From: CAWGXG01 sp963826505
GTDB lineage: Bacteria > Chloroflexota > Anaerolineae > Aggregatilineales > Aggregatilineaceae
Length of the DNA stretch: 64,000 nucleotides
Reading direction: 5' to 3'
Assembly: GCA_963826505.1 (NCBI GenBank)
Contig: CAWGXG010000006.1
Coordinates: 744,001 to 808,000 of the forward strand
The notes under the pieces were generated by a model. That model was not told the origin of the DNA and searched no databases. It saw only the letters and a list, made by a program, of their open reading frames with translations. Below are positions 19,297 to 29,052 of this stretch, in pieces. The translations under genes and the position numbers were made by a program. Every line of letters starts with the position of its first letter. Within the stretch, counting starts at the first letter, position 1.

Positions 19297-19323
19297 ACGA
19301 CGCTTCCCAAAGGCTCTTGGTCA

Positions 19324-20331
19324 ATGGCAACCATCAAGGAAGTAGCTCAGCGTGCCGGCGTTTCAATACGGACAGTCTCTCGAGTACTTAATGATAACCC
19401 CAACGTTGCCAAGGCAACGCGGGAATTAGTGCTTAGTGTCATTGAAGAACTCGACTTTCGGCCAAATGCTGCTGCCCGCTATATGCGTACCGGCCAATCG
19501 CAACTGATTGGGTTTCTTACGGATGAGGTCGCACAGAATGCTTTCAGCTATGACTTGATCATTGGTGCGCAGCAAGCAGCCTGGGAACACGAAAAGCTCT
19601 TATTTCTCCTGAACACAGGGGATGACCCTCAAGTTGAGACGCGAGCATTAAACATGATGCGCGATCACCAGGTCGAAGGCATCATCTACGCTACGATGTA
19701 TCATCGCGCAATCAACCGTGCCCAATTTCCAGGAAATATACCAGTGATACTGGTCAACTGCTTTGCAGATGATCGTTCATTGCCATCCATTGTGCCGGAC
19801 GAAATTGGTGGCGGGCGCTTGGCTACCGAAACGCTGCTGGAACACGCTCACCGGCGCATTGGGTTTGTAAATGTAGCTGCTAGAGAACCCGCACCATTGG
19901 GCCGGTTAGAGGGCTATCGACAAGCTTTGGCCAATTACGGCGTCCCCTTTGATGACGCACTGGTGCGTTTCATCGAAGAACCCTTTGAAGGTCTCGCCAC
20001 CAGCACGTATGACTGCGTATTATCCCTGCTGCAGATGAGTAATCCGCCGACTGGCATCTTCTGTTTTAACGATATGATGGCATTGGGAGCTTACGACGCT
20101 GTTCGTAAATCCAACCTGCGGATTCCAGAAGACGTCGCCATTATTGGTTTCGACAATGTTGAAATACTTGCTGCCCAAATCCACCCGCCGCTCACGACAA
20201 TCGAACTCCCCATGTTCGACATGGGGCAACTCGCCATTCGAATGTTACTAGGGGAGGGAGATATCGCTCAGGTCGAACAGCCCGTCCAACACGTAATTGA
20301 GTGTCCGCTTATCATCCGGAGATCTGTGTAA
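19324..20331 (+). CDS. LacI-family transcriptional regulator
   Basis: Intact repressor of 335 residues. The DNA-binding region is ATIKEVAQRAGVSIRTVSRV with the hinge FRPNAAARYMRTG, and the sugar-binding domain has VAIIGFDNVEILAAQIHPP near its end. Two near-identical operators overlap its promoter, so it is autoregulated. It probably also controls the importer genes that follow in the same direction, in response to an unknown sugar. Confidence 0.92.
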   Translation: MATIKEVAQRAGVSIRTVSRVLNDNPNVAKATRELVLSVIEELDFRPNAAARYMRTGQSQLIGFLTDEVAQNAFSYDLIIGAQQAAWEHEKLLFLLNTGDDPQVETRALNMMRDHQVEGIIYATMYHRAINRAQFPGNIPVILVNCFADDRSLPSIVPDEIGGGRLATETLLEHAHRRIGFVNVAAREPAPLGRLEGYRQALANYGVPFDDALVRFIEEPFEGLATSTYDCVLSLLQMSNPPTGIFCFNDMMALGAYDAVRKSNLRIPEDVAIIGFDNVEILAAQIHPPLTTIELPMFDMGQLAIRMLLGEGDIAQVEQPVQHVIECPLIIRRSV

Positions 20332-20361
20332 ATGCGCAAACCTTATGAGAAAGAGGCATGC

Positions 20362-20425
20362 AAGGAGGCGATATGAACAAATGGCTGAAAAGAAGGGGGT
20401 AGTTGCTGATAGGCATCACTACCCC
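20362..20425 (+). promoter_or_regulatory. Leader mini-ORF with strong ribosome site and stem-loop
   Basis: AAGGAGG (20362-20368) precedes ATG 20373, which opens a nine-codon frame MNKWLKRRG ending in TAG (20400-20402). The stop lies in the left arm of a perfect 8-bp stem, GGGGTAGT (20396-20403) with ACTACCCC (20418-20425). The layout resembles a translated leader upstream of the binding-protein gene, but it could also be the remnant of a deleted gene start. Confidence 0.4.
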
Positions 20426-20612
20426 TGGAATAGTGCCGATATGTCCCTTCAGGCAACTATCTGGAACTATTATACAGAAAAGTGTTGATCCAGACTGGCA
20501 CGATCCGGATAGGCTTTACCCATTTCCTCGGCATTATCCGTTCTTTTTGGCAAGCGCAGATAATCTGACTCCGGCCGAAATCCTTATGGTTTCCTTCCGA
20601 TGGAGGATGACA

Positions 20613-21956
20613 ATGTTTAAACAACGCAATTTCTTTTCCCTAGTCGTCATGTTGGCGATTCTGTTGATTGTCGCGCAGATGCCGAATACCTTTGTGGTCA
20701 CGCAGGTGCCGAATGCTTTCGCCCAGTCCGGCCCCAGCTGCGGGACGGACCCAGTCAAGCTCAATGCTTACTTCGAGACAGGTTTCGACATCCCCTTCAA
20801 GCTGGCTGAGGAGTTTACAAACCAGTTCCCGAACGTGACATGGGATATCAAGCAGGACCAGTTCGCGAATCTCATCAATGAGACCCCGCGCCTCCTTTCG
20901 GGCGACAACCCCCCGGACCTCATCCGGCTGCCAACTATGGTCTCGTTTGCCAAGCAGGGACTGCTCAAGAATCTTGACGAGTATGCTACTGCGTTCGGCT
21001 GGGACGAGTGGCCTGTGCCTCAGCTTAACCAGAACCGCGTCGCGGAAGATGGTACCCGCGGCTCCGGTTCTCTCTACGCTATGGGCCTCAATTACAGCCT
21101 GACCGGCATCTTCTACAACAAGGAACTGGCGACCCAGATTGGCATGACCGAGCCGCCCCAGACGCTCGCCGAGTTTGAGGACCTGCTCGCCAAGGCGAAG
21201 GAAGCTGGACTCCTCCCGATCATGCAGTGGGGTAGCGCCAAGAGTGGCATGGGGCTCGCCTTCCCGCTGCAGGCGCTCATGGCCTCTGTTGGCCCAGTCG
21301 GGCCGATCAACGACTGGATCTTCCAGAAGTCCGGTGCCACGATCGACACTGAGTCGAATCTGATCGCCGCCCAGCATCTGGAGCAGTGGATCAAGAACGG
21401 CTACTTCCCGGAAGACATCAACGCGATCGAGTATACCGATGCTAACGCTCGTTTCGGCAAGGGCGAGGGCGTCTTCATCTTCAACGGTGACTGGCAGAAT
21501 GCCGGTTACGACACTGCCATGCCCGGCAACGTTGGGTTCTTCCTGATGCCCCCCGCTGAGGCGGATGGATCGCCTGCCGCGATGTCCGCTCCACTGACGT
21601 TCGGCATCGCCGCCAAGGCCAAGCACGCGGATTGTGCGGCGTTCTTCCTCAACTGGGTCGCCTCTAACGACGACGCACGCAAGATCGACGTTGCGATCGG
21701 TGGGTCGAACCCCGGCGGTCCATCGGGACTTACTATGCCTGCCGTCGCCGAGGGCTCGGTCACTAACGAGACACTCGCGGCTGGGGTAGTGGTGGGCGAG
21801 GCCGGTACATCAATGGACTTCATCGCTAACGCGACGAGTGCCATCTTCGCCCAGGGCTGGACGCCCGAGCTTCAGAAGATGGTCGGTGGCAGGCAGGACG
21901 CTGCCGGTCTCCTCAAGACTGTTCAGGAAGAATACGTGAGAGAACTCTCCGACTAG
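20613..21956 (+). CDS. CUT1 sugar ABC transporter substrate-binding protein
   Basis: Extracellular binding protein of 447 residues in family 1 (MalE-like). A Sec signal peptide (KQRNFFSLVVMLAILLIVAQ) ends near NAFAQ. Typical family stretches are LIRLPTMVSFAKQGLLKNLD and NYSLTGIFYNKELATQIG. GGAGG at 20602-20606 is best spaced for ATG 20613, although ATG 20607 is also in frame. It is the first structural gene of the importer and is followed by a strong hairpin before the permeases. The ligand is unknown. Confidence 0.92.
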   Translation: MFKQRNFFSLVVMLAILLIVAQMPNTFVVTQVPNAFAQSGPSCGTDPVKLNAYFETGFDIPFKLAEEFTNQFPNVTWDIKQDQFANLINETPRLLSGDNPPDLIRLPTMVSFAKQGLLKNLDEYATAFGWDEWPVPQLNQNRVAEDGTRGSGSLYAMGLNYSLTGIFYNKELATQIGMTEPPQTLAEFEDLLAKAKEAGLLPIMQWGSAKSGMGLAFPLQALMASVGPVGPINDWIFQKSGATIDTESNLIAAQHLEQWIKNGYFPEDINAIEYTDANARFGKGEGVFIFNGDWQNAGYDTAMPGNVGFFLMPPAEADGSPAAMSAPLTFGIAAKAKHADCAAFFLNWVASNDDARKIDVAIGGSNPGGPSGLTMPAVAEGSVTNETLAAGVVVGEAGTSMDFIANATSAIFAQGWTPELQKMVGGRQDAAGLLKTVQEEYVRELSD

Positions 21957-21973
21957 CGGCGTTTCAAGAGCAT

Positions 21974-22009
21974 TGAAGGGGGCGCAGGACATGTCTTGCG
22001 CCCCCTTCA
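21974..22009 (+). terminator. Intercistronic hairpin between binding protein and permease
   Basis: TGAAGGGGGCGCAGGACA (21974-21991) pairs with TGTCTTGCGCCCCCTTCA (21992-22009) with a single mismatch. Only the innermost bases form the loop. No T-run follows, so it more likely protects the upstream mRNA end or causes partial termination. Confidence 0.7.
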
Positions 22010-22020
22010 GATCGACGGTG

Positions 22021-22968
22021 ATGATGATGATTACGTCAGACGATAGCCCCGCGGCTGGCATGTTTTCCCGGTGGATCTCCCTCGTCAAGAGCATAGTGAT
22101 TCACCGGGAGATCGTCATCGGTTGGTTGTATGTTGTGCCCGCGCTGGTGATGTACGCGGTGTTTGTGCTGCTTCCCCTCGTCATGAGCATCCGATACTCG
22201 TTCTTTCGTTGGAACGGCATTGGGCCTATGACCTGGGTCGGGCTCAAGAACTACAGGACTGTCCTGGAAGTCCCTAATCTGCTCGAGACGATCTACAACG
22301 CGTTCCGGCTGGTCATCTACTTCAGCCTCGTCCCGGTTACGTTGGGGCTCGTCGTCGCGAGTATCATTCACCGTGTGGCGACCGGGCGGCTTGGGGCGGT
22401 CGCCCGCACCGTTTTGTTCCTGCCTCAGGTCATCCCGCTGGTTGCCGCCGGAATTATCTGGGGATGGTTGTTGGCCCTTCCGGGTCTGGTTAACCAAATC
22501 CTGAAAGCTGTCGGCCTGGGCTCGTTCGCCCGGGCCTGGCTTGGCGATTTCGACTGGGCGCTCCCATCGGTCGGCTTTATCGGAATCTGGGTGCTGCTTG
22601 GATTCTGCACCGTTCTGCTGTGGACCGGCATGACGAAGCTCGACCCGGCCCTCTATGAGTCTGCGAGGATCGATGGCGCCAGCTGGTTGACGGAGTTCGT
22701 CAAGATCACTGTTCCACTTCTCAGGCACGAGATCAGCGTGTGCCTCACCGTAACGGTGATCGCCGCGCTGGCTGCCTTCGACATCGTCTACGTGTCGACA
22801 GCTGGCGGACCCGGCAACTCGACGGCGGTTCCCGGCATCCAGATTTATATCCTGGCGTTTACCCAACAACGGATTGGCTTGGCGTCTGCTCTGGCCGTAA
22901 TGCTCATGATCCTGGTCCTGCTCGTCATCCTCCCCATCCAGTACTTGAACCGGGAGAGCACATCATGA
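22021..22968 (+). CDS. Sugar ABC transporter permease, MalF type
   Basis: Inner-membrane permease of about 315 residues with six helices and the EAA loop YESARIDGASWLTEF near residue 215. Start codons upstream fall inside the hairpin, so a start among the ATGs at 22021-22027 (or ATG 22060) is preferred; none has a strong ribosome site. The stop overlaps the next gene's ATG (ATGA). It pairs with the MalG-type protein that follows to form the pore of the LacI-controlled importer. No ATPase gene is present, as is common for CUT1 systems that share one MsmK/MalK-type ATPase. Confidence 0.9.
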   Translation: MMMITSDDSPAAGMFSRWISLVKSIVIHREIVIGWLYVVPALVMYAVFVLLPLVMSIRYSFFRWNGIGPMTWVGLKNYRTVLEVPNLLETIYNAFRLVIYFSLVPVTLGLVVASIIHRVATGRLGAVARTVLFLPQVIPLVAAGIIWGWLLALPGLVNQILKAVGLGSFARAWLGDFDWALPSVGFIGIWVLLGFCTVLLWTGMTKLDPALYESARIDGASWLTEFVKITVPLLRHEISVCLTVTVIAALAAFDIVYVSTAGGPGNSTAVPGIQIYILAFTQQRIGLASALAVMLMILVLLVILPIQYLNRESTS

Positions 22969-23789
22969 AGATCGGCCACGGCGAACTCTGGGCAGGTCGG
23001 GCGCTCCTCATTGGGCTGATGACGATCACCATCCTGCCCTTCATCAGCATCTTCACAACCGCGCTGCATCCATCGGGCACGGTGCCCAGCGGGCTCGACT
23101 GGCCCGCGCACCCGCAGTGGGTCAACTTCGTCGAAGCGTTCAACGTAGCAAACATGACCAAACTGCTGATCTCGAGTTCGTTCATCGTGATCGCCGTTGT
23201 GCCAGTGTCGGTGGTTATTTCGACGATGGCCGGATTTGCCATCGGCCACCTACGCATCCCTGGCTCGCGCGCCCTCCTGTTTTTGTTCGTGTTTGGGCTG
23301 ACGCTACCTTTTGGAGGGATCATCGTCCCGCTCTATTACCTTGAGCGTGATATGGGGATTTACAACACCCGGCTCGCGATCGTGCTGCCGTTGATCGGCC
23401 TGTACATGCCTTTCGCGGTGTTCTGGATGCGCGCCCACTTCGTCAACATGCCGGCTGAGATCTCTGAGGCGGCCCGGGTCGATGGCGCGACAACATGGGG
23501 GCTGTTCTGGCGCATCCACCTCCCGCTCGCGCGGGCGCCGATCTCGTCGCTGGGAATCCTCATGTCCGTCTGGACGTGGAACCAGTTCCTCATTGCCCTT
23601 GTGCTCGTTGAGGATCCGTCTCAGCGAACGATGGCCGGTGCGTTGGGGGCGTTCCAGGGTCATTATGCGACAGATGTCCCGCTGCTCTGCGCGGGCACGA
23701 TTTTGATTCTGCTGCCCACCCTCGTGCTCTTCATGCTGTTCCAGCGCCAGATTATCGCGGCGCTGCTCCAGGGCTCGGTGAAGGGTTGA
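22965..23789 (+). CDS. Sugar ABC transporter permease, MalG type
   Basis: Permease of 274 residues with about six helices, the EAA loop ISEAARVDGATTWGLF (about 165) and the ending AALLQGSVKG typical of MalG proteins. ATG 22965 overlaps the stop of the MalF-type gene, so the two are translationally coupled. It is the last gene of the importer operon. The substrate is not predictable. Confidence 0.92.
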   Translation: MKIGHGELWAGRALLIGLMTITILPFISIFTTALHPSGTVPSGLDWPAHPQWVNFVEAFNVANMTKLLISSSFIVIAVVPVSVVISTMAGFAIGHLRIPGSRALLFLFVFGLTLPFGGIIVPLYYLERDMGIYNTRLAIVLPLIGLYMPFAVFWMRAHFVNMPAEISEAARVDGATTWGLFWRIHLPLARAPISSLGILMSVWTWNQFLIALVLVEDPSQRTMAGALGAFQGHYATDVPLLCAGTILILLPTLVLFMLFQRQIIAALLQGSVKG

Positions 23790-24253
23790 GCGGGTGAGTC
23801 CGAAGTATCAGGATGCCGGATGTGGGATCAGGCTTGCGGTCGGTTGGCGAAACACGGGATGCGGCGACGAGGGAAACAGGCTACTCGTGACTGCGCTCCA
23901 TAATCTCAACACAATAGCGCAGAGAGTCCGTTTCTCGCGACGGATTCACCGCGTGTACACAACCTTAGGCAAAGAGTGTTGCCGTCGCAAGCTGTACGAT
24001 CTGTTCGTCGCGCTTTGGGGTGAATGAATTTGGTGCGCCCAACAGGCAGCATAAGACGCTAACGGAGCGGGAGCGATGGGATTTGACCGCTCGTTGGTTG
24101 TGCGATTGTTATGGGGAAATTTGGGCTATTTCTCCGCATTTCACGCCAACGCATGGCCGCGTAGTCAGCATACAGCTTTGCCAGTCGGCCTGAATGGCGA
24201 CCGAGGGTGAAGACAACGCTTGGCGCGACATTTCAGGTTTTGGGGCTGACTAT
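23790..24253. other. Intergenic stretch without a recognisable gene
   Basis: A 77-codon open frame directly after the permease (23794-24027) has no family features and an arginine-rich composition typical of chance frames. No terminator hairpin, promoter or repeat stands out. Confidence 0.5.
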
Positions 24254-24586
24254 CTACAACTTTTCCAGAAAACGAATATCGGGCGGGGCCGATGACCCCG
24301 GCCCGCCACATGGCCTCTTTCAGGCTGATAGAGCGCGCAAATGCCTTCGCCTGATCCAGGCCGCGCCACCCCAGAATGACGGTGATCTCATTCTCTCATT
24401 CGCGTTATTCACGTCGCGCACCTCCCAGGCCTCTCCGGTGGCGCCTGCTGCCTGACGTGCTGGCGCATGGACATCATAGATTTCGCGCCATTTGGGATAG
24501 TCTTCAACTTGCTGCCGAATGTACAGATAGACTAGGGTTATGGTTTCTCGCCCAACGTTGCTCCAACGTGACTGGTACTCAGTCAT
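24254..24586 (-). pseudogene. Small dimeric alpha/beta-barrel (monooxygenase/cyclase-like) protein, broken
   Basis: The readable part, TLVYLYIRQQVEDYPKWREIYD with HAPARQAAGATGEAWEV, followed in shifted frames by ITVILGWRGLDQAKAFARS, KEAMWRAGV and PDIRFLEKL, fits the ~100-residue dimeric alpha-beta barrel (ABM-like) proteins. Shifts near 24390 and 24270 break the frame, and the normal start Met seems changed to Ile (ATA at 24541-24539). The role is unknown. Confidence 0.55.
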
Positions 24587-24799
24587 TCTGAATATGACGG
24601 ATGAAGGCGATGTTGTTTCTTCAGCAAAAGGACCTAAGCTAATTATGCCCATATGCCGCTTGGCAAGTACGGATCCAGCCAGAAATTCGCCTGGGTTGAC
24701 GATAAATACGGCGTTTCATGGGGGTTAAATTGGACTCAAACGTACTTTACAGACACGGTCGTAGAGTTAACCCTAGTGACACAATATGGAGGCTGCACG

Positions 24800-25360
24800 A
24801 TGTCCAAACTGATCTACTTTATGCCCATGTCGCTGGATGGCTTTATCGCGGGTGAAACCGACAACCTCGATTGGTCGGCACCGGACGAGGAGGTAATGGC
24901 TTTCATCAACGATCGGCACCGCCCCATCGGCACCTATCTCTATGGACGCAAGAATTATGAGGTAATGACGATTTGGGAAACGCCAGATGTCATTCCTGGT
25001 CTGACGCCGGCCATGATGGACTTCGCGCGGATCTGGCAAGCGGCCGATAAGATCGTCTATTCCAAATCGCTGGAGACCGTCTCTACACCGAAGACGCGTC
25101 TCGAGCGGGAATTCGAACCGCAGGCGGTTCGCGATCTGAAGGCTCAATTGCCTCACGATATTTCGGTGGCTGGTCCGAGTCTGGCCGCACAGGCGATCCG
25201 GGCTGGGCTCGTCGACGAGTATCAGTTGCTCGTCGTACCTTTTATGCTTGGCGGTGGCAAGCGGGTTCTGCCCAGCAACGTAGGCGTAAAGCTGGATCTC
25301 CTGGATGAGCGCCGTGTTGGTAATGGATGGGTCTATCTTCGCTATCGCACGCGGGTCTGA
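24800..25360 (+). CDS. Dihydrofolate-reductase-like protein (RibD C-terminal fold)
   Basis: Cytoplasmic reductase of 186 residues in the YyaP/YwjB group. It begins MSKLIYFMPMSLDGFIAGETDNLDW, has the substrate-region motif YLYGRKNYEVM, and ends with LLVVPFMLGGGKRVLP and YLRYRTRV. GGAGG at 24787-24791 fixes ATG 24800. Such proteins share the NADPH-binding fold of DHFR and RibD, but their physiological substrate is usually unknown. It stands alone between a broken gene and an IS scar. Confidence 0.85.
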   Translation: MSKLIYFMPMSLDGFIAGETDNLDWSAPDEEVMAFINDRHRPIGTYLYGRKNYEVMTIWETPDVIPGLTPAMMDFARIWQAADKIVYSKSLETVSTPKTRLEREFEPQAVRDLKAQLPHDISVAGPSLAAQAIRAGLVDEYQLLVVPFMLGGGKRVLPSNVGVKLDLLDERRVGNGWVYLRYRTRV

Positions 25361-25439
25361 TGGCGGCAGCGGTCAAAGAGGGTATTCGTGATGGGTTGGA
25401 TCACGAACGGAAGCTTCGAGAAATGCCTGCGAAACGATA

Positions 25440-25830
25440 CATTGTACACTTGATCGAGGTAGAGTGAGGTGTTGTAGAATCCATTTCGCGTTGAGACGGT
25501 GCGCCAGCGCTTGAAAAAAACGACCTCAAACCTTGGCAGCACAAAGCGTGGTGCATACCCAAACCTGGCGCGGAGTTCGTGGTTGCGATGGAAGACGCCC
25601 TGGATGTGTATGAAATGCCCTACGACCCCGCTTATCCAACCGTCTGCTTTGATGAGAAGCCCAAGCAATTGATTGGCGAAACTCGCGTACCTTGCCCAAC
25701 GATGCCGGGGCAATATGCTCGCTATGATTACGTATACGAGCGCAACGGAACCTGTAACCTGTTCATGTTCTTTGAACCACTGCGAGCCTGGCGGCATGTC
25801 GACATCACTGACCGTCGGACTGGCAACGAT
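25440..25830 (+). pseudogene. IS630-family transposase scar
   Basis: The fragment VVESISRETVRQRLKK, KPWQHKAWCIPK and VCFDEKPKQLIGETRVP, then RYDYVYERNGTCNLFMFFEPL, is the middle of an IS630 DDE transposase. The first Asp of the triad lies in CFDEK. Frame breaks lie at about 25490 and in the 7-A run at 25514-25520. The homology ends at WRHVDITDRRT and passes straight into unrelated TPR-like coding sequence, so the right part has been deleted. Confidence 0.75.
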
Positions 25831-26193
25831 TAGGCCTATGCCGCACAGCACCACGGCGAACGGGCGCTGGCTATTGCCCGCGAGCTTTCCCACCCCCAAT
25901 TGCTGGCGCGCTCCGTCAATTCGCTGGCTTATGTGAATGCGCGCCTGCGCCAATGGGATCGGGTTGAGAGTTATGCCTGTGAAGCGTGTGACCTCTATGC
26001 AACTGTTGGAAATCGCGTGCTGGAAATGGATAACTTCCGGTTGATTGCCCGGTGTCAGGCGTTTTTGGGTCATCTCGAAGCGAGTCTGGATGCCCTGCGC
26101 GAAGCGCTGGTCTTTATCCAACAAATCGATAATGTGTGGGGCATGGCCTGCTCGTGCCGCTGGACGAGTTGGAGCGGTGCGCCACGCGCGTGA
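25831..26193 (+). pseudogene. TPR-repeat protein remnant
   Basis: After a stop codon the same frame stays open for ~120 codons, with helical TPR-type sequence: YAAQHHGERALAIARELSHP, then NARLRQWDRVESYACEACDL and HLEASLDALREALVFIQQID. It resembles the TPR array of STAND regulators or cyclase-TPR proteins. It has no start and no catalytic domain and looks like the surviving end of a gene removed by the IS630 event. Confidence 0.55.
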
Positions 26194-26451
26194 TGAACTG
26201 TGGTGAGTGAGCGCCTAGAACGGTTCCAAGCGTCCGAATTCCGAGCTTGTTTCGATCTCAAATAGCCTCAAATCACTCAGGGCAATCCGGCCTGTTGGAC
26301 GATATCAAGGAGTGTTCGGGATAACCGCGTCAATTCTGTATTCAATCAGATACTACCGGTTGAATTGATAGTGTCTTTGAGGCCGCCATCATTTGGTCTG
26401 CTGTGCGCCGGATTGACTACAATCTGGTACACAAAAAGGAACACACCTGCG

Positions 26452-29043
26452 ATGGTCGAGACGGAGTCGTTTGGGGAATGGATCAGCCGGCGGCGCAAGG
26501 TGCTCGATTTGACGCAGCGCGAGCTGGCCGATCGCACGGGCTGTGCCCTCTCGACCATCAAGAAGATCGAGACCGGCGAACGCCGCCCGTCGCCTCGACT
26601 GACGGATCGGTTGGCCGATGGCCTGTACATCTCGCCTGATTGGCGCGCGCTGTTTGCCGAATGCGCGCGCGGTCTGCGTCCGGTAGATGAGTTGCCTCCC
26701 CTCGAAACAGGTCGTGAACAGCCCACTACCTCAACGGCCAGAGTCACTCCCAACCTTCCTGGTCAAGCCAATCCGTTCATTGGCCGCGAGGCCGAACTCA
26801 CGCAAATCGAAGCCTATCTGGATAACCCGGATTGTCGCTTGCTGACTCTCACTGGTGTCGGCGGCACGGGCAAAACGCGGCTGGCACTGAGGGCCGCCGC
26901 GGCGGTCGTCGAGAACTTCGCCGATGGCGTTTACTTCGTTGACCTTGCGCCACTCTCTGATCCAAGGCTTGTCGCCAAAACGATCGCCGGCGTGCTGGGC
27001 ATGGTGGAGAACTCCGCTAAATCACAGTTAGAAACCCTGAAACGCGCGCTTGCTAACCGGGAACTTCTGCTCGTGGTCGACAATTTCGAGCATGTTATCG
27101 AGGCTGCACCGCTGCTTGCCGAACTGATCGTTGCTGCACCCCGCTTGAAAATACTCGTCACCAGCCGGGAAGCGCTGCGCCTTTCCGGTGAGCAGGAATA
27201 CCCGGTGCCACCTTTGTCACTGCCATCTGGCAACGGCTCGGACGCCCTGGCGAAATCGGAGGCGGGGACGCTGTTCGTGCAGCGTGCGCAGAGGCTGTTA
27301 CCCCATTTTGAGATCACGGAACAGAACGCGCCAGCCATCTCGCAAATCTGCGCTCGGCTGGATGGTATTCCTCTGGCCATCGAACTGGCAGCGGCGCGCT
27401 GTAAACTGTTATCGCCCCAGGCCATGCTTGCCCGGCTAGACAGCCGTTTCACGCTCCTGACTGGGGGTGCGCGCGATGTCCCGATGCGCCAGCGGACTCT
27501 GCGCCGGACGCTGGATTGGAGTTATCACCTGCTGGATGATTCAGAGAAGCGACTGTTTGCGCGACTGGCTGTTTTTCAGGGCGGTCGCTCGTTGGAAGCG
27601 ATTGAGGCGGTGTGCCAGCCCGACCTCCCGCTCGATGTATTTGACGGCTTGGCTGCCCTGGTCGACAAGAACCTTATCCAACAAACTGAGATGCCAGAAG
27701 GTGAGCCACGCTTTGTCATGTTGGAAACGATTCACGAGTATGCCCGTGAGCGCCTGGCGGAAAGCGGCGAGGCGGACTTGATACGCAGGCGGTACGCCGA
27801 GTACTTCGTAGCATTGGCCGAACGCGCTGAGCCCGAGCTGCGGCTGGCCGAGCATCAGCACTGGTCGCAACAGCTCGAACAGGAACTGAACAATCTGCGG
27901 GCGGTGCTGGAATGGTCGCTGGGCGAGGGGGATGTGGCCCTTGGCGTGCGTTTGGCAGGCGCACTGTCGCTATTCTGGTGGGCGTATGGTTACCATGTCG
28001 AAGGGAGACGCTGGATCCAGCCGTTGTTGGAGCGGCTGGATGAGGTTCCCATGCGGTATCATGCCAAATTCCTGTTCGGCGCTGGCACTATGACGTTTTT
28101 CTACGATCTCGAAACAGCACGGCGTCACCTAATGAGGGCCTTGGAATTGTCACGGAAAGCGGGCGACAGACTCCTCGTGGGTTTTGCGCTCGTTTTCCAA
28201 AGCTATACCATGTTGGGGAAAAAAGAAGCGGATTTGGCGGTTGCCGAAGAAGCATTAACCTTGTTCCGAGAACTGGATCATAAACCGGGTATTGCGCAGG
28301 CGTTGAATGGTGTTGGCGTCATCGCCGCCGAAATGGGTGACGATGATCGTGCCCGGCAAGCATACGAGGAATGTCTGGCATTGTGCCAGGAAACGGGCGA
28401 AACGCGCCGCGTCATCCTTATGCTGCAAAACCTTTCTTTTCTTGCTCTGCATATGGGCGATTATGAGCGAGCGTGGAACATCGCGCGCCAAGCTCTTGAA
28501 CTGGCAATACAAATGAACAACCGACTTTTGATTGCTGTGCTGCTGGCTGTGATCGCTGGTCCGGCGGGGTTGCACGGTCAGCCGCGGCGGGCGACACGTT
28601 GGTTAGGTGCTTCTGAAGCTGCACTGGAAAGCATAGGGGCACTCCACCAACCAGTTGACAGACGGGAGGTTGATCGCATTATTGCTGGCGTGCGCGCTCA
28701 ACTCGACGAGACGGCTTTTCAGGCCGCCTGGGCCGAGGGACGGACGATGACGCTGGAGCAGGCCGTCGCCGAGACGCTTAGAAATACAACCGCTCCCGGC
28801 CAACGCGCTGACACACCGGCAATCGCACCACGTGCCGGACACCCGTTCGAACCTCTCACTGAGCGTGAACTCGAAATTCTTCGCCTGATGAGCAGCGGCC
28901 TCGCCACGCGTGAGATCGCGTCACAACTTTTCCTGAGCGTGGGCACGGTTCGCTGGTATCTCAAGCACATCTACAGCAAACTCTACGTCCACAGCCGTAC
29001 GCAAGCCATTCTCCGCGCGCGCGAATTGAACCTATTGGACTAG
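26452..29043 (+). CDS. XRE-STAND-TPR-LuxR transcriptional regulator
   Basis: Multidomain regulator of 863 residues. An XRE helix-turn-helix (LDLTQRELADRTGCALSTIK, residues ~17-40) is followed by an NB-ARC/STAND ATPase with P-loop GVGGTGKTR (~134) and the ILVTSRE sensor. Then comes a TPR array (about 450-720) and a C-terminal LuxR helix-turn-helix (LTERELEILRLMSSGLATRE, ~801-845). Having DNA-binding domains at both ends is unusual. ATG 26452 starts just before the XRE core. STAND proteins act as ATP-driven switches that oligomerise on a signal, which is unknown here. The small secreted protein downstream may be a target. Confidence 0.88.
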   Translation: MVETESFGEWISRRRKVLDLTQRELADRTGCALSTIKKIETGERRPSPRLTDRLADGLYISPDWRALFAECARGLRPVDELPPLETGREQPTTSTARVTPNLPGQANPFIGREAELTQIEAYLDNPDCRLLTLTGVGGTGKTRLALRAAAAVVENFADGVYFVDLAPLSDPRLVAKTIAGVLGMVENSAKSQLETLKRALANRELLLVVDNFEHVIEAAPLLAELIVAAPRLKILVTSREALRLSGEQEYPVPPLSLPSGNGSDALAKSEAGTLFVQRAQRLLPHFEITEQNAPAISQICARLDGIPLAIELAAARCKLLSPQAMLARLDSRFTLLTGGARDVPMRQRTLRRTLDWSYHLLDDSEKRLFARLAVFQGGRSLEAIEAVCQPDLPLDVFDGLAALVDKNLIQQTEMPEGEPRFVMLETIHEYARERLAESGEADLIRRRYAEYFVALAERAEPELRLAEHQHWSQQLEQELNNLRAVLEWSLGEGDVALGVRLAGALSLFWWAYGYHVEGRRWIQPLLERLDEVPMRYHAKFLFGAGTMTFFYDLETARRHLMRALELSRKAGDRLLVGFALVFQSYTMLGKKEADLAVAEEALTLFRELDHKPGIAQALNGVGVIAAEMGDDDRARQAYEECLALCQETGETRRVILMLQNLSFLALHMGDYERAWNIARQALELAIQMNNRLLIAVLLAVIAGPAGLHGQPRRATRWLGASEAALESIGALHQPVDRREVDRIIAGVRAQLDETAFQAAWAEGRTMTLEQAVAETLRNTTAPGQRADTPAIAPRAGHPFEPLTERELEILRLMSSGLATREIASQLFLSVGTVRWYLKHIYSKLYVHSRTQAILRARELNLLD

Positions 29044-29052
29044 ATCCCCCTA

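Noticed and set aside
20640..22869. Long minus-strand open frames opposite the LacI-controlled importer
   Set aside because: They mirror the GC-rich codon pattern of the binding protein and permease. Their composition is Arg/Gly/Asp-rich without any recognisable domain.
23794..24027. 77-codon frame following the MalG-type permease
   Set aside because: No ribosome site, no family, random-looking composition.
25342..26124. 260-codon open frame on the minus strand
   Set aside because: The plus strand reads clear IS630 and TPR similarity here, and the minus frame shows none.
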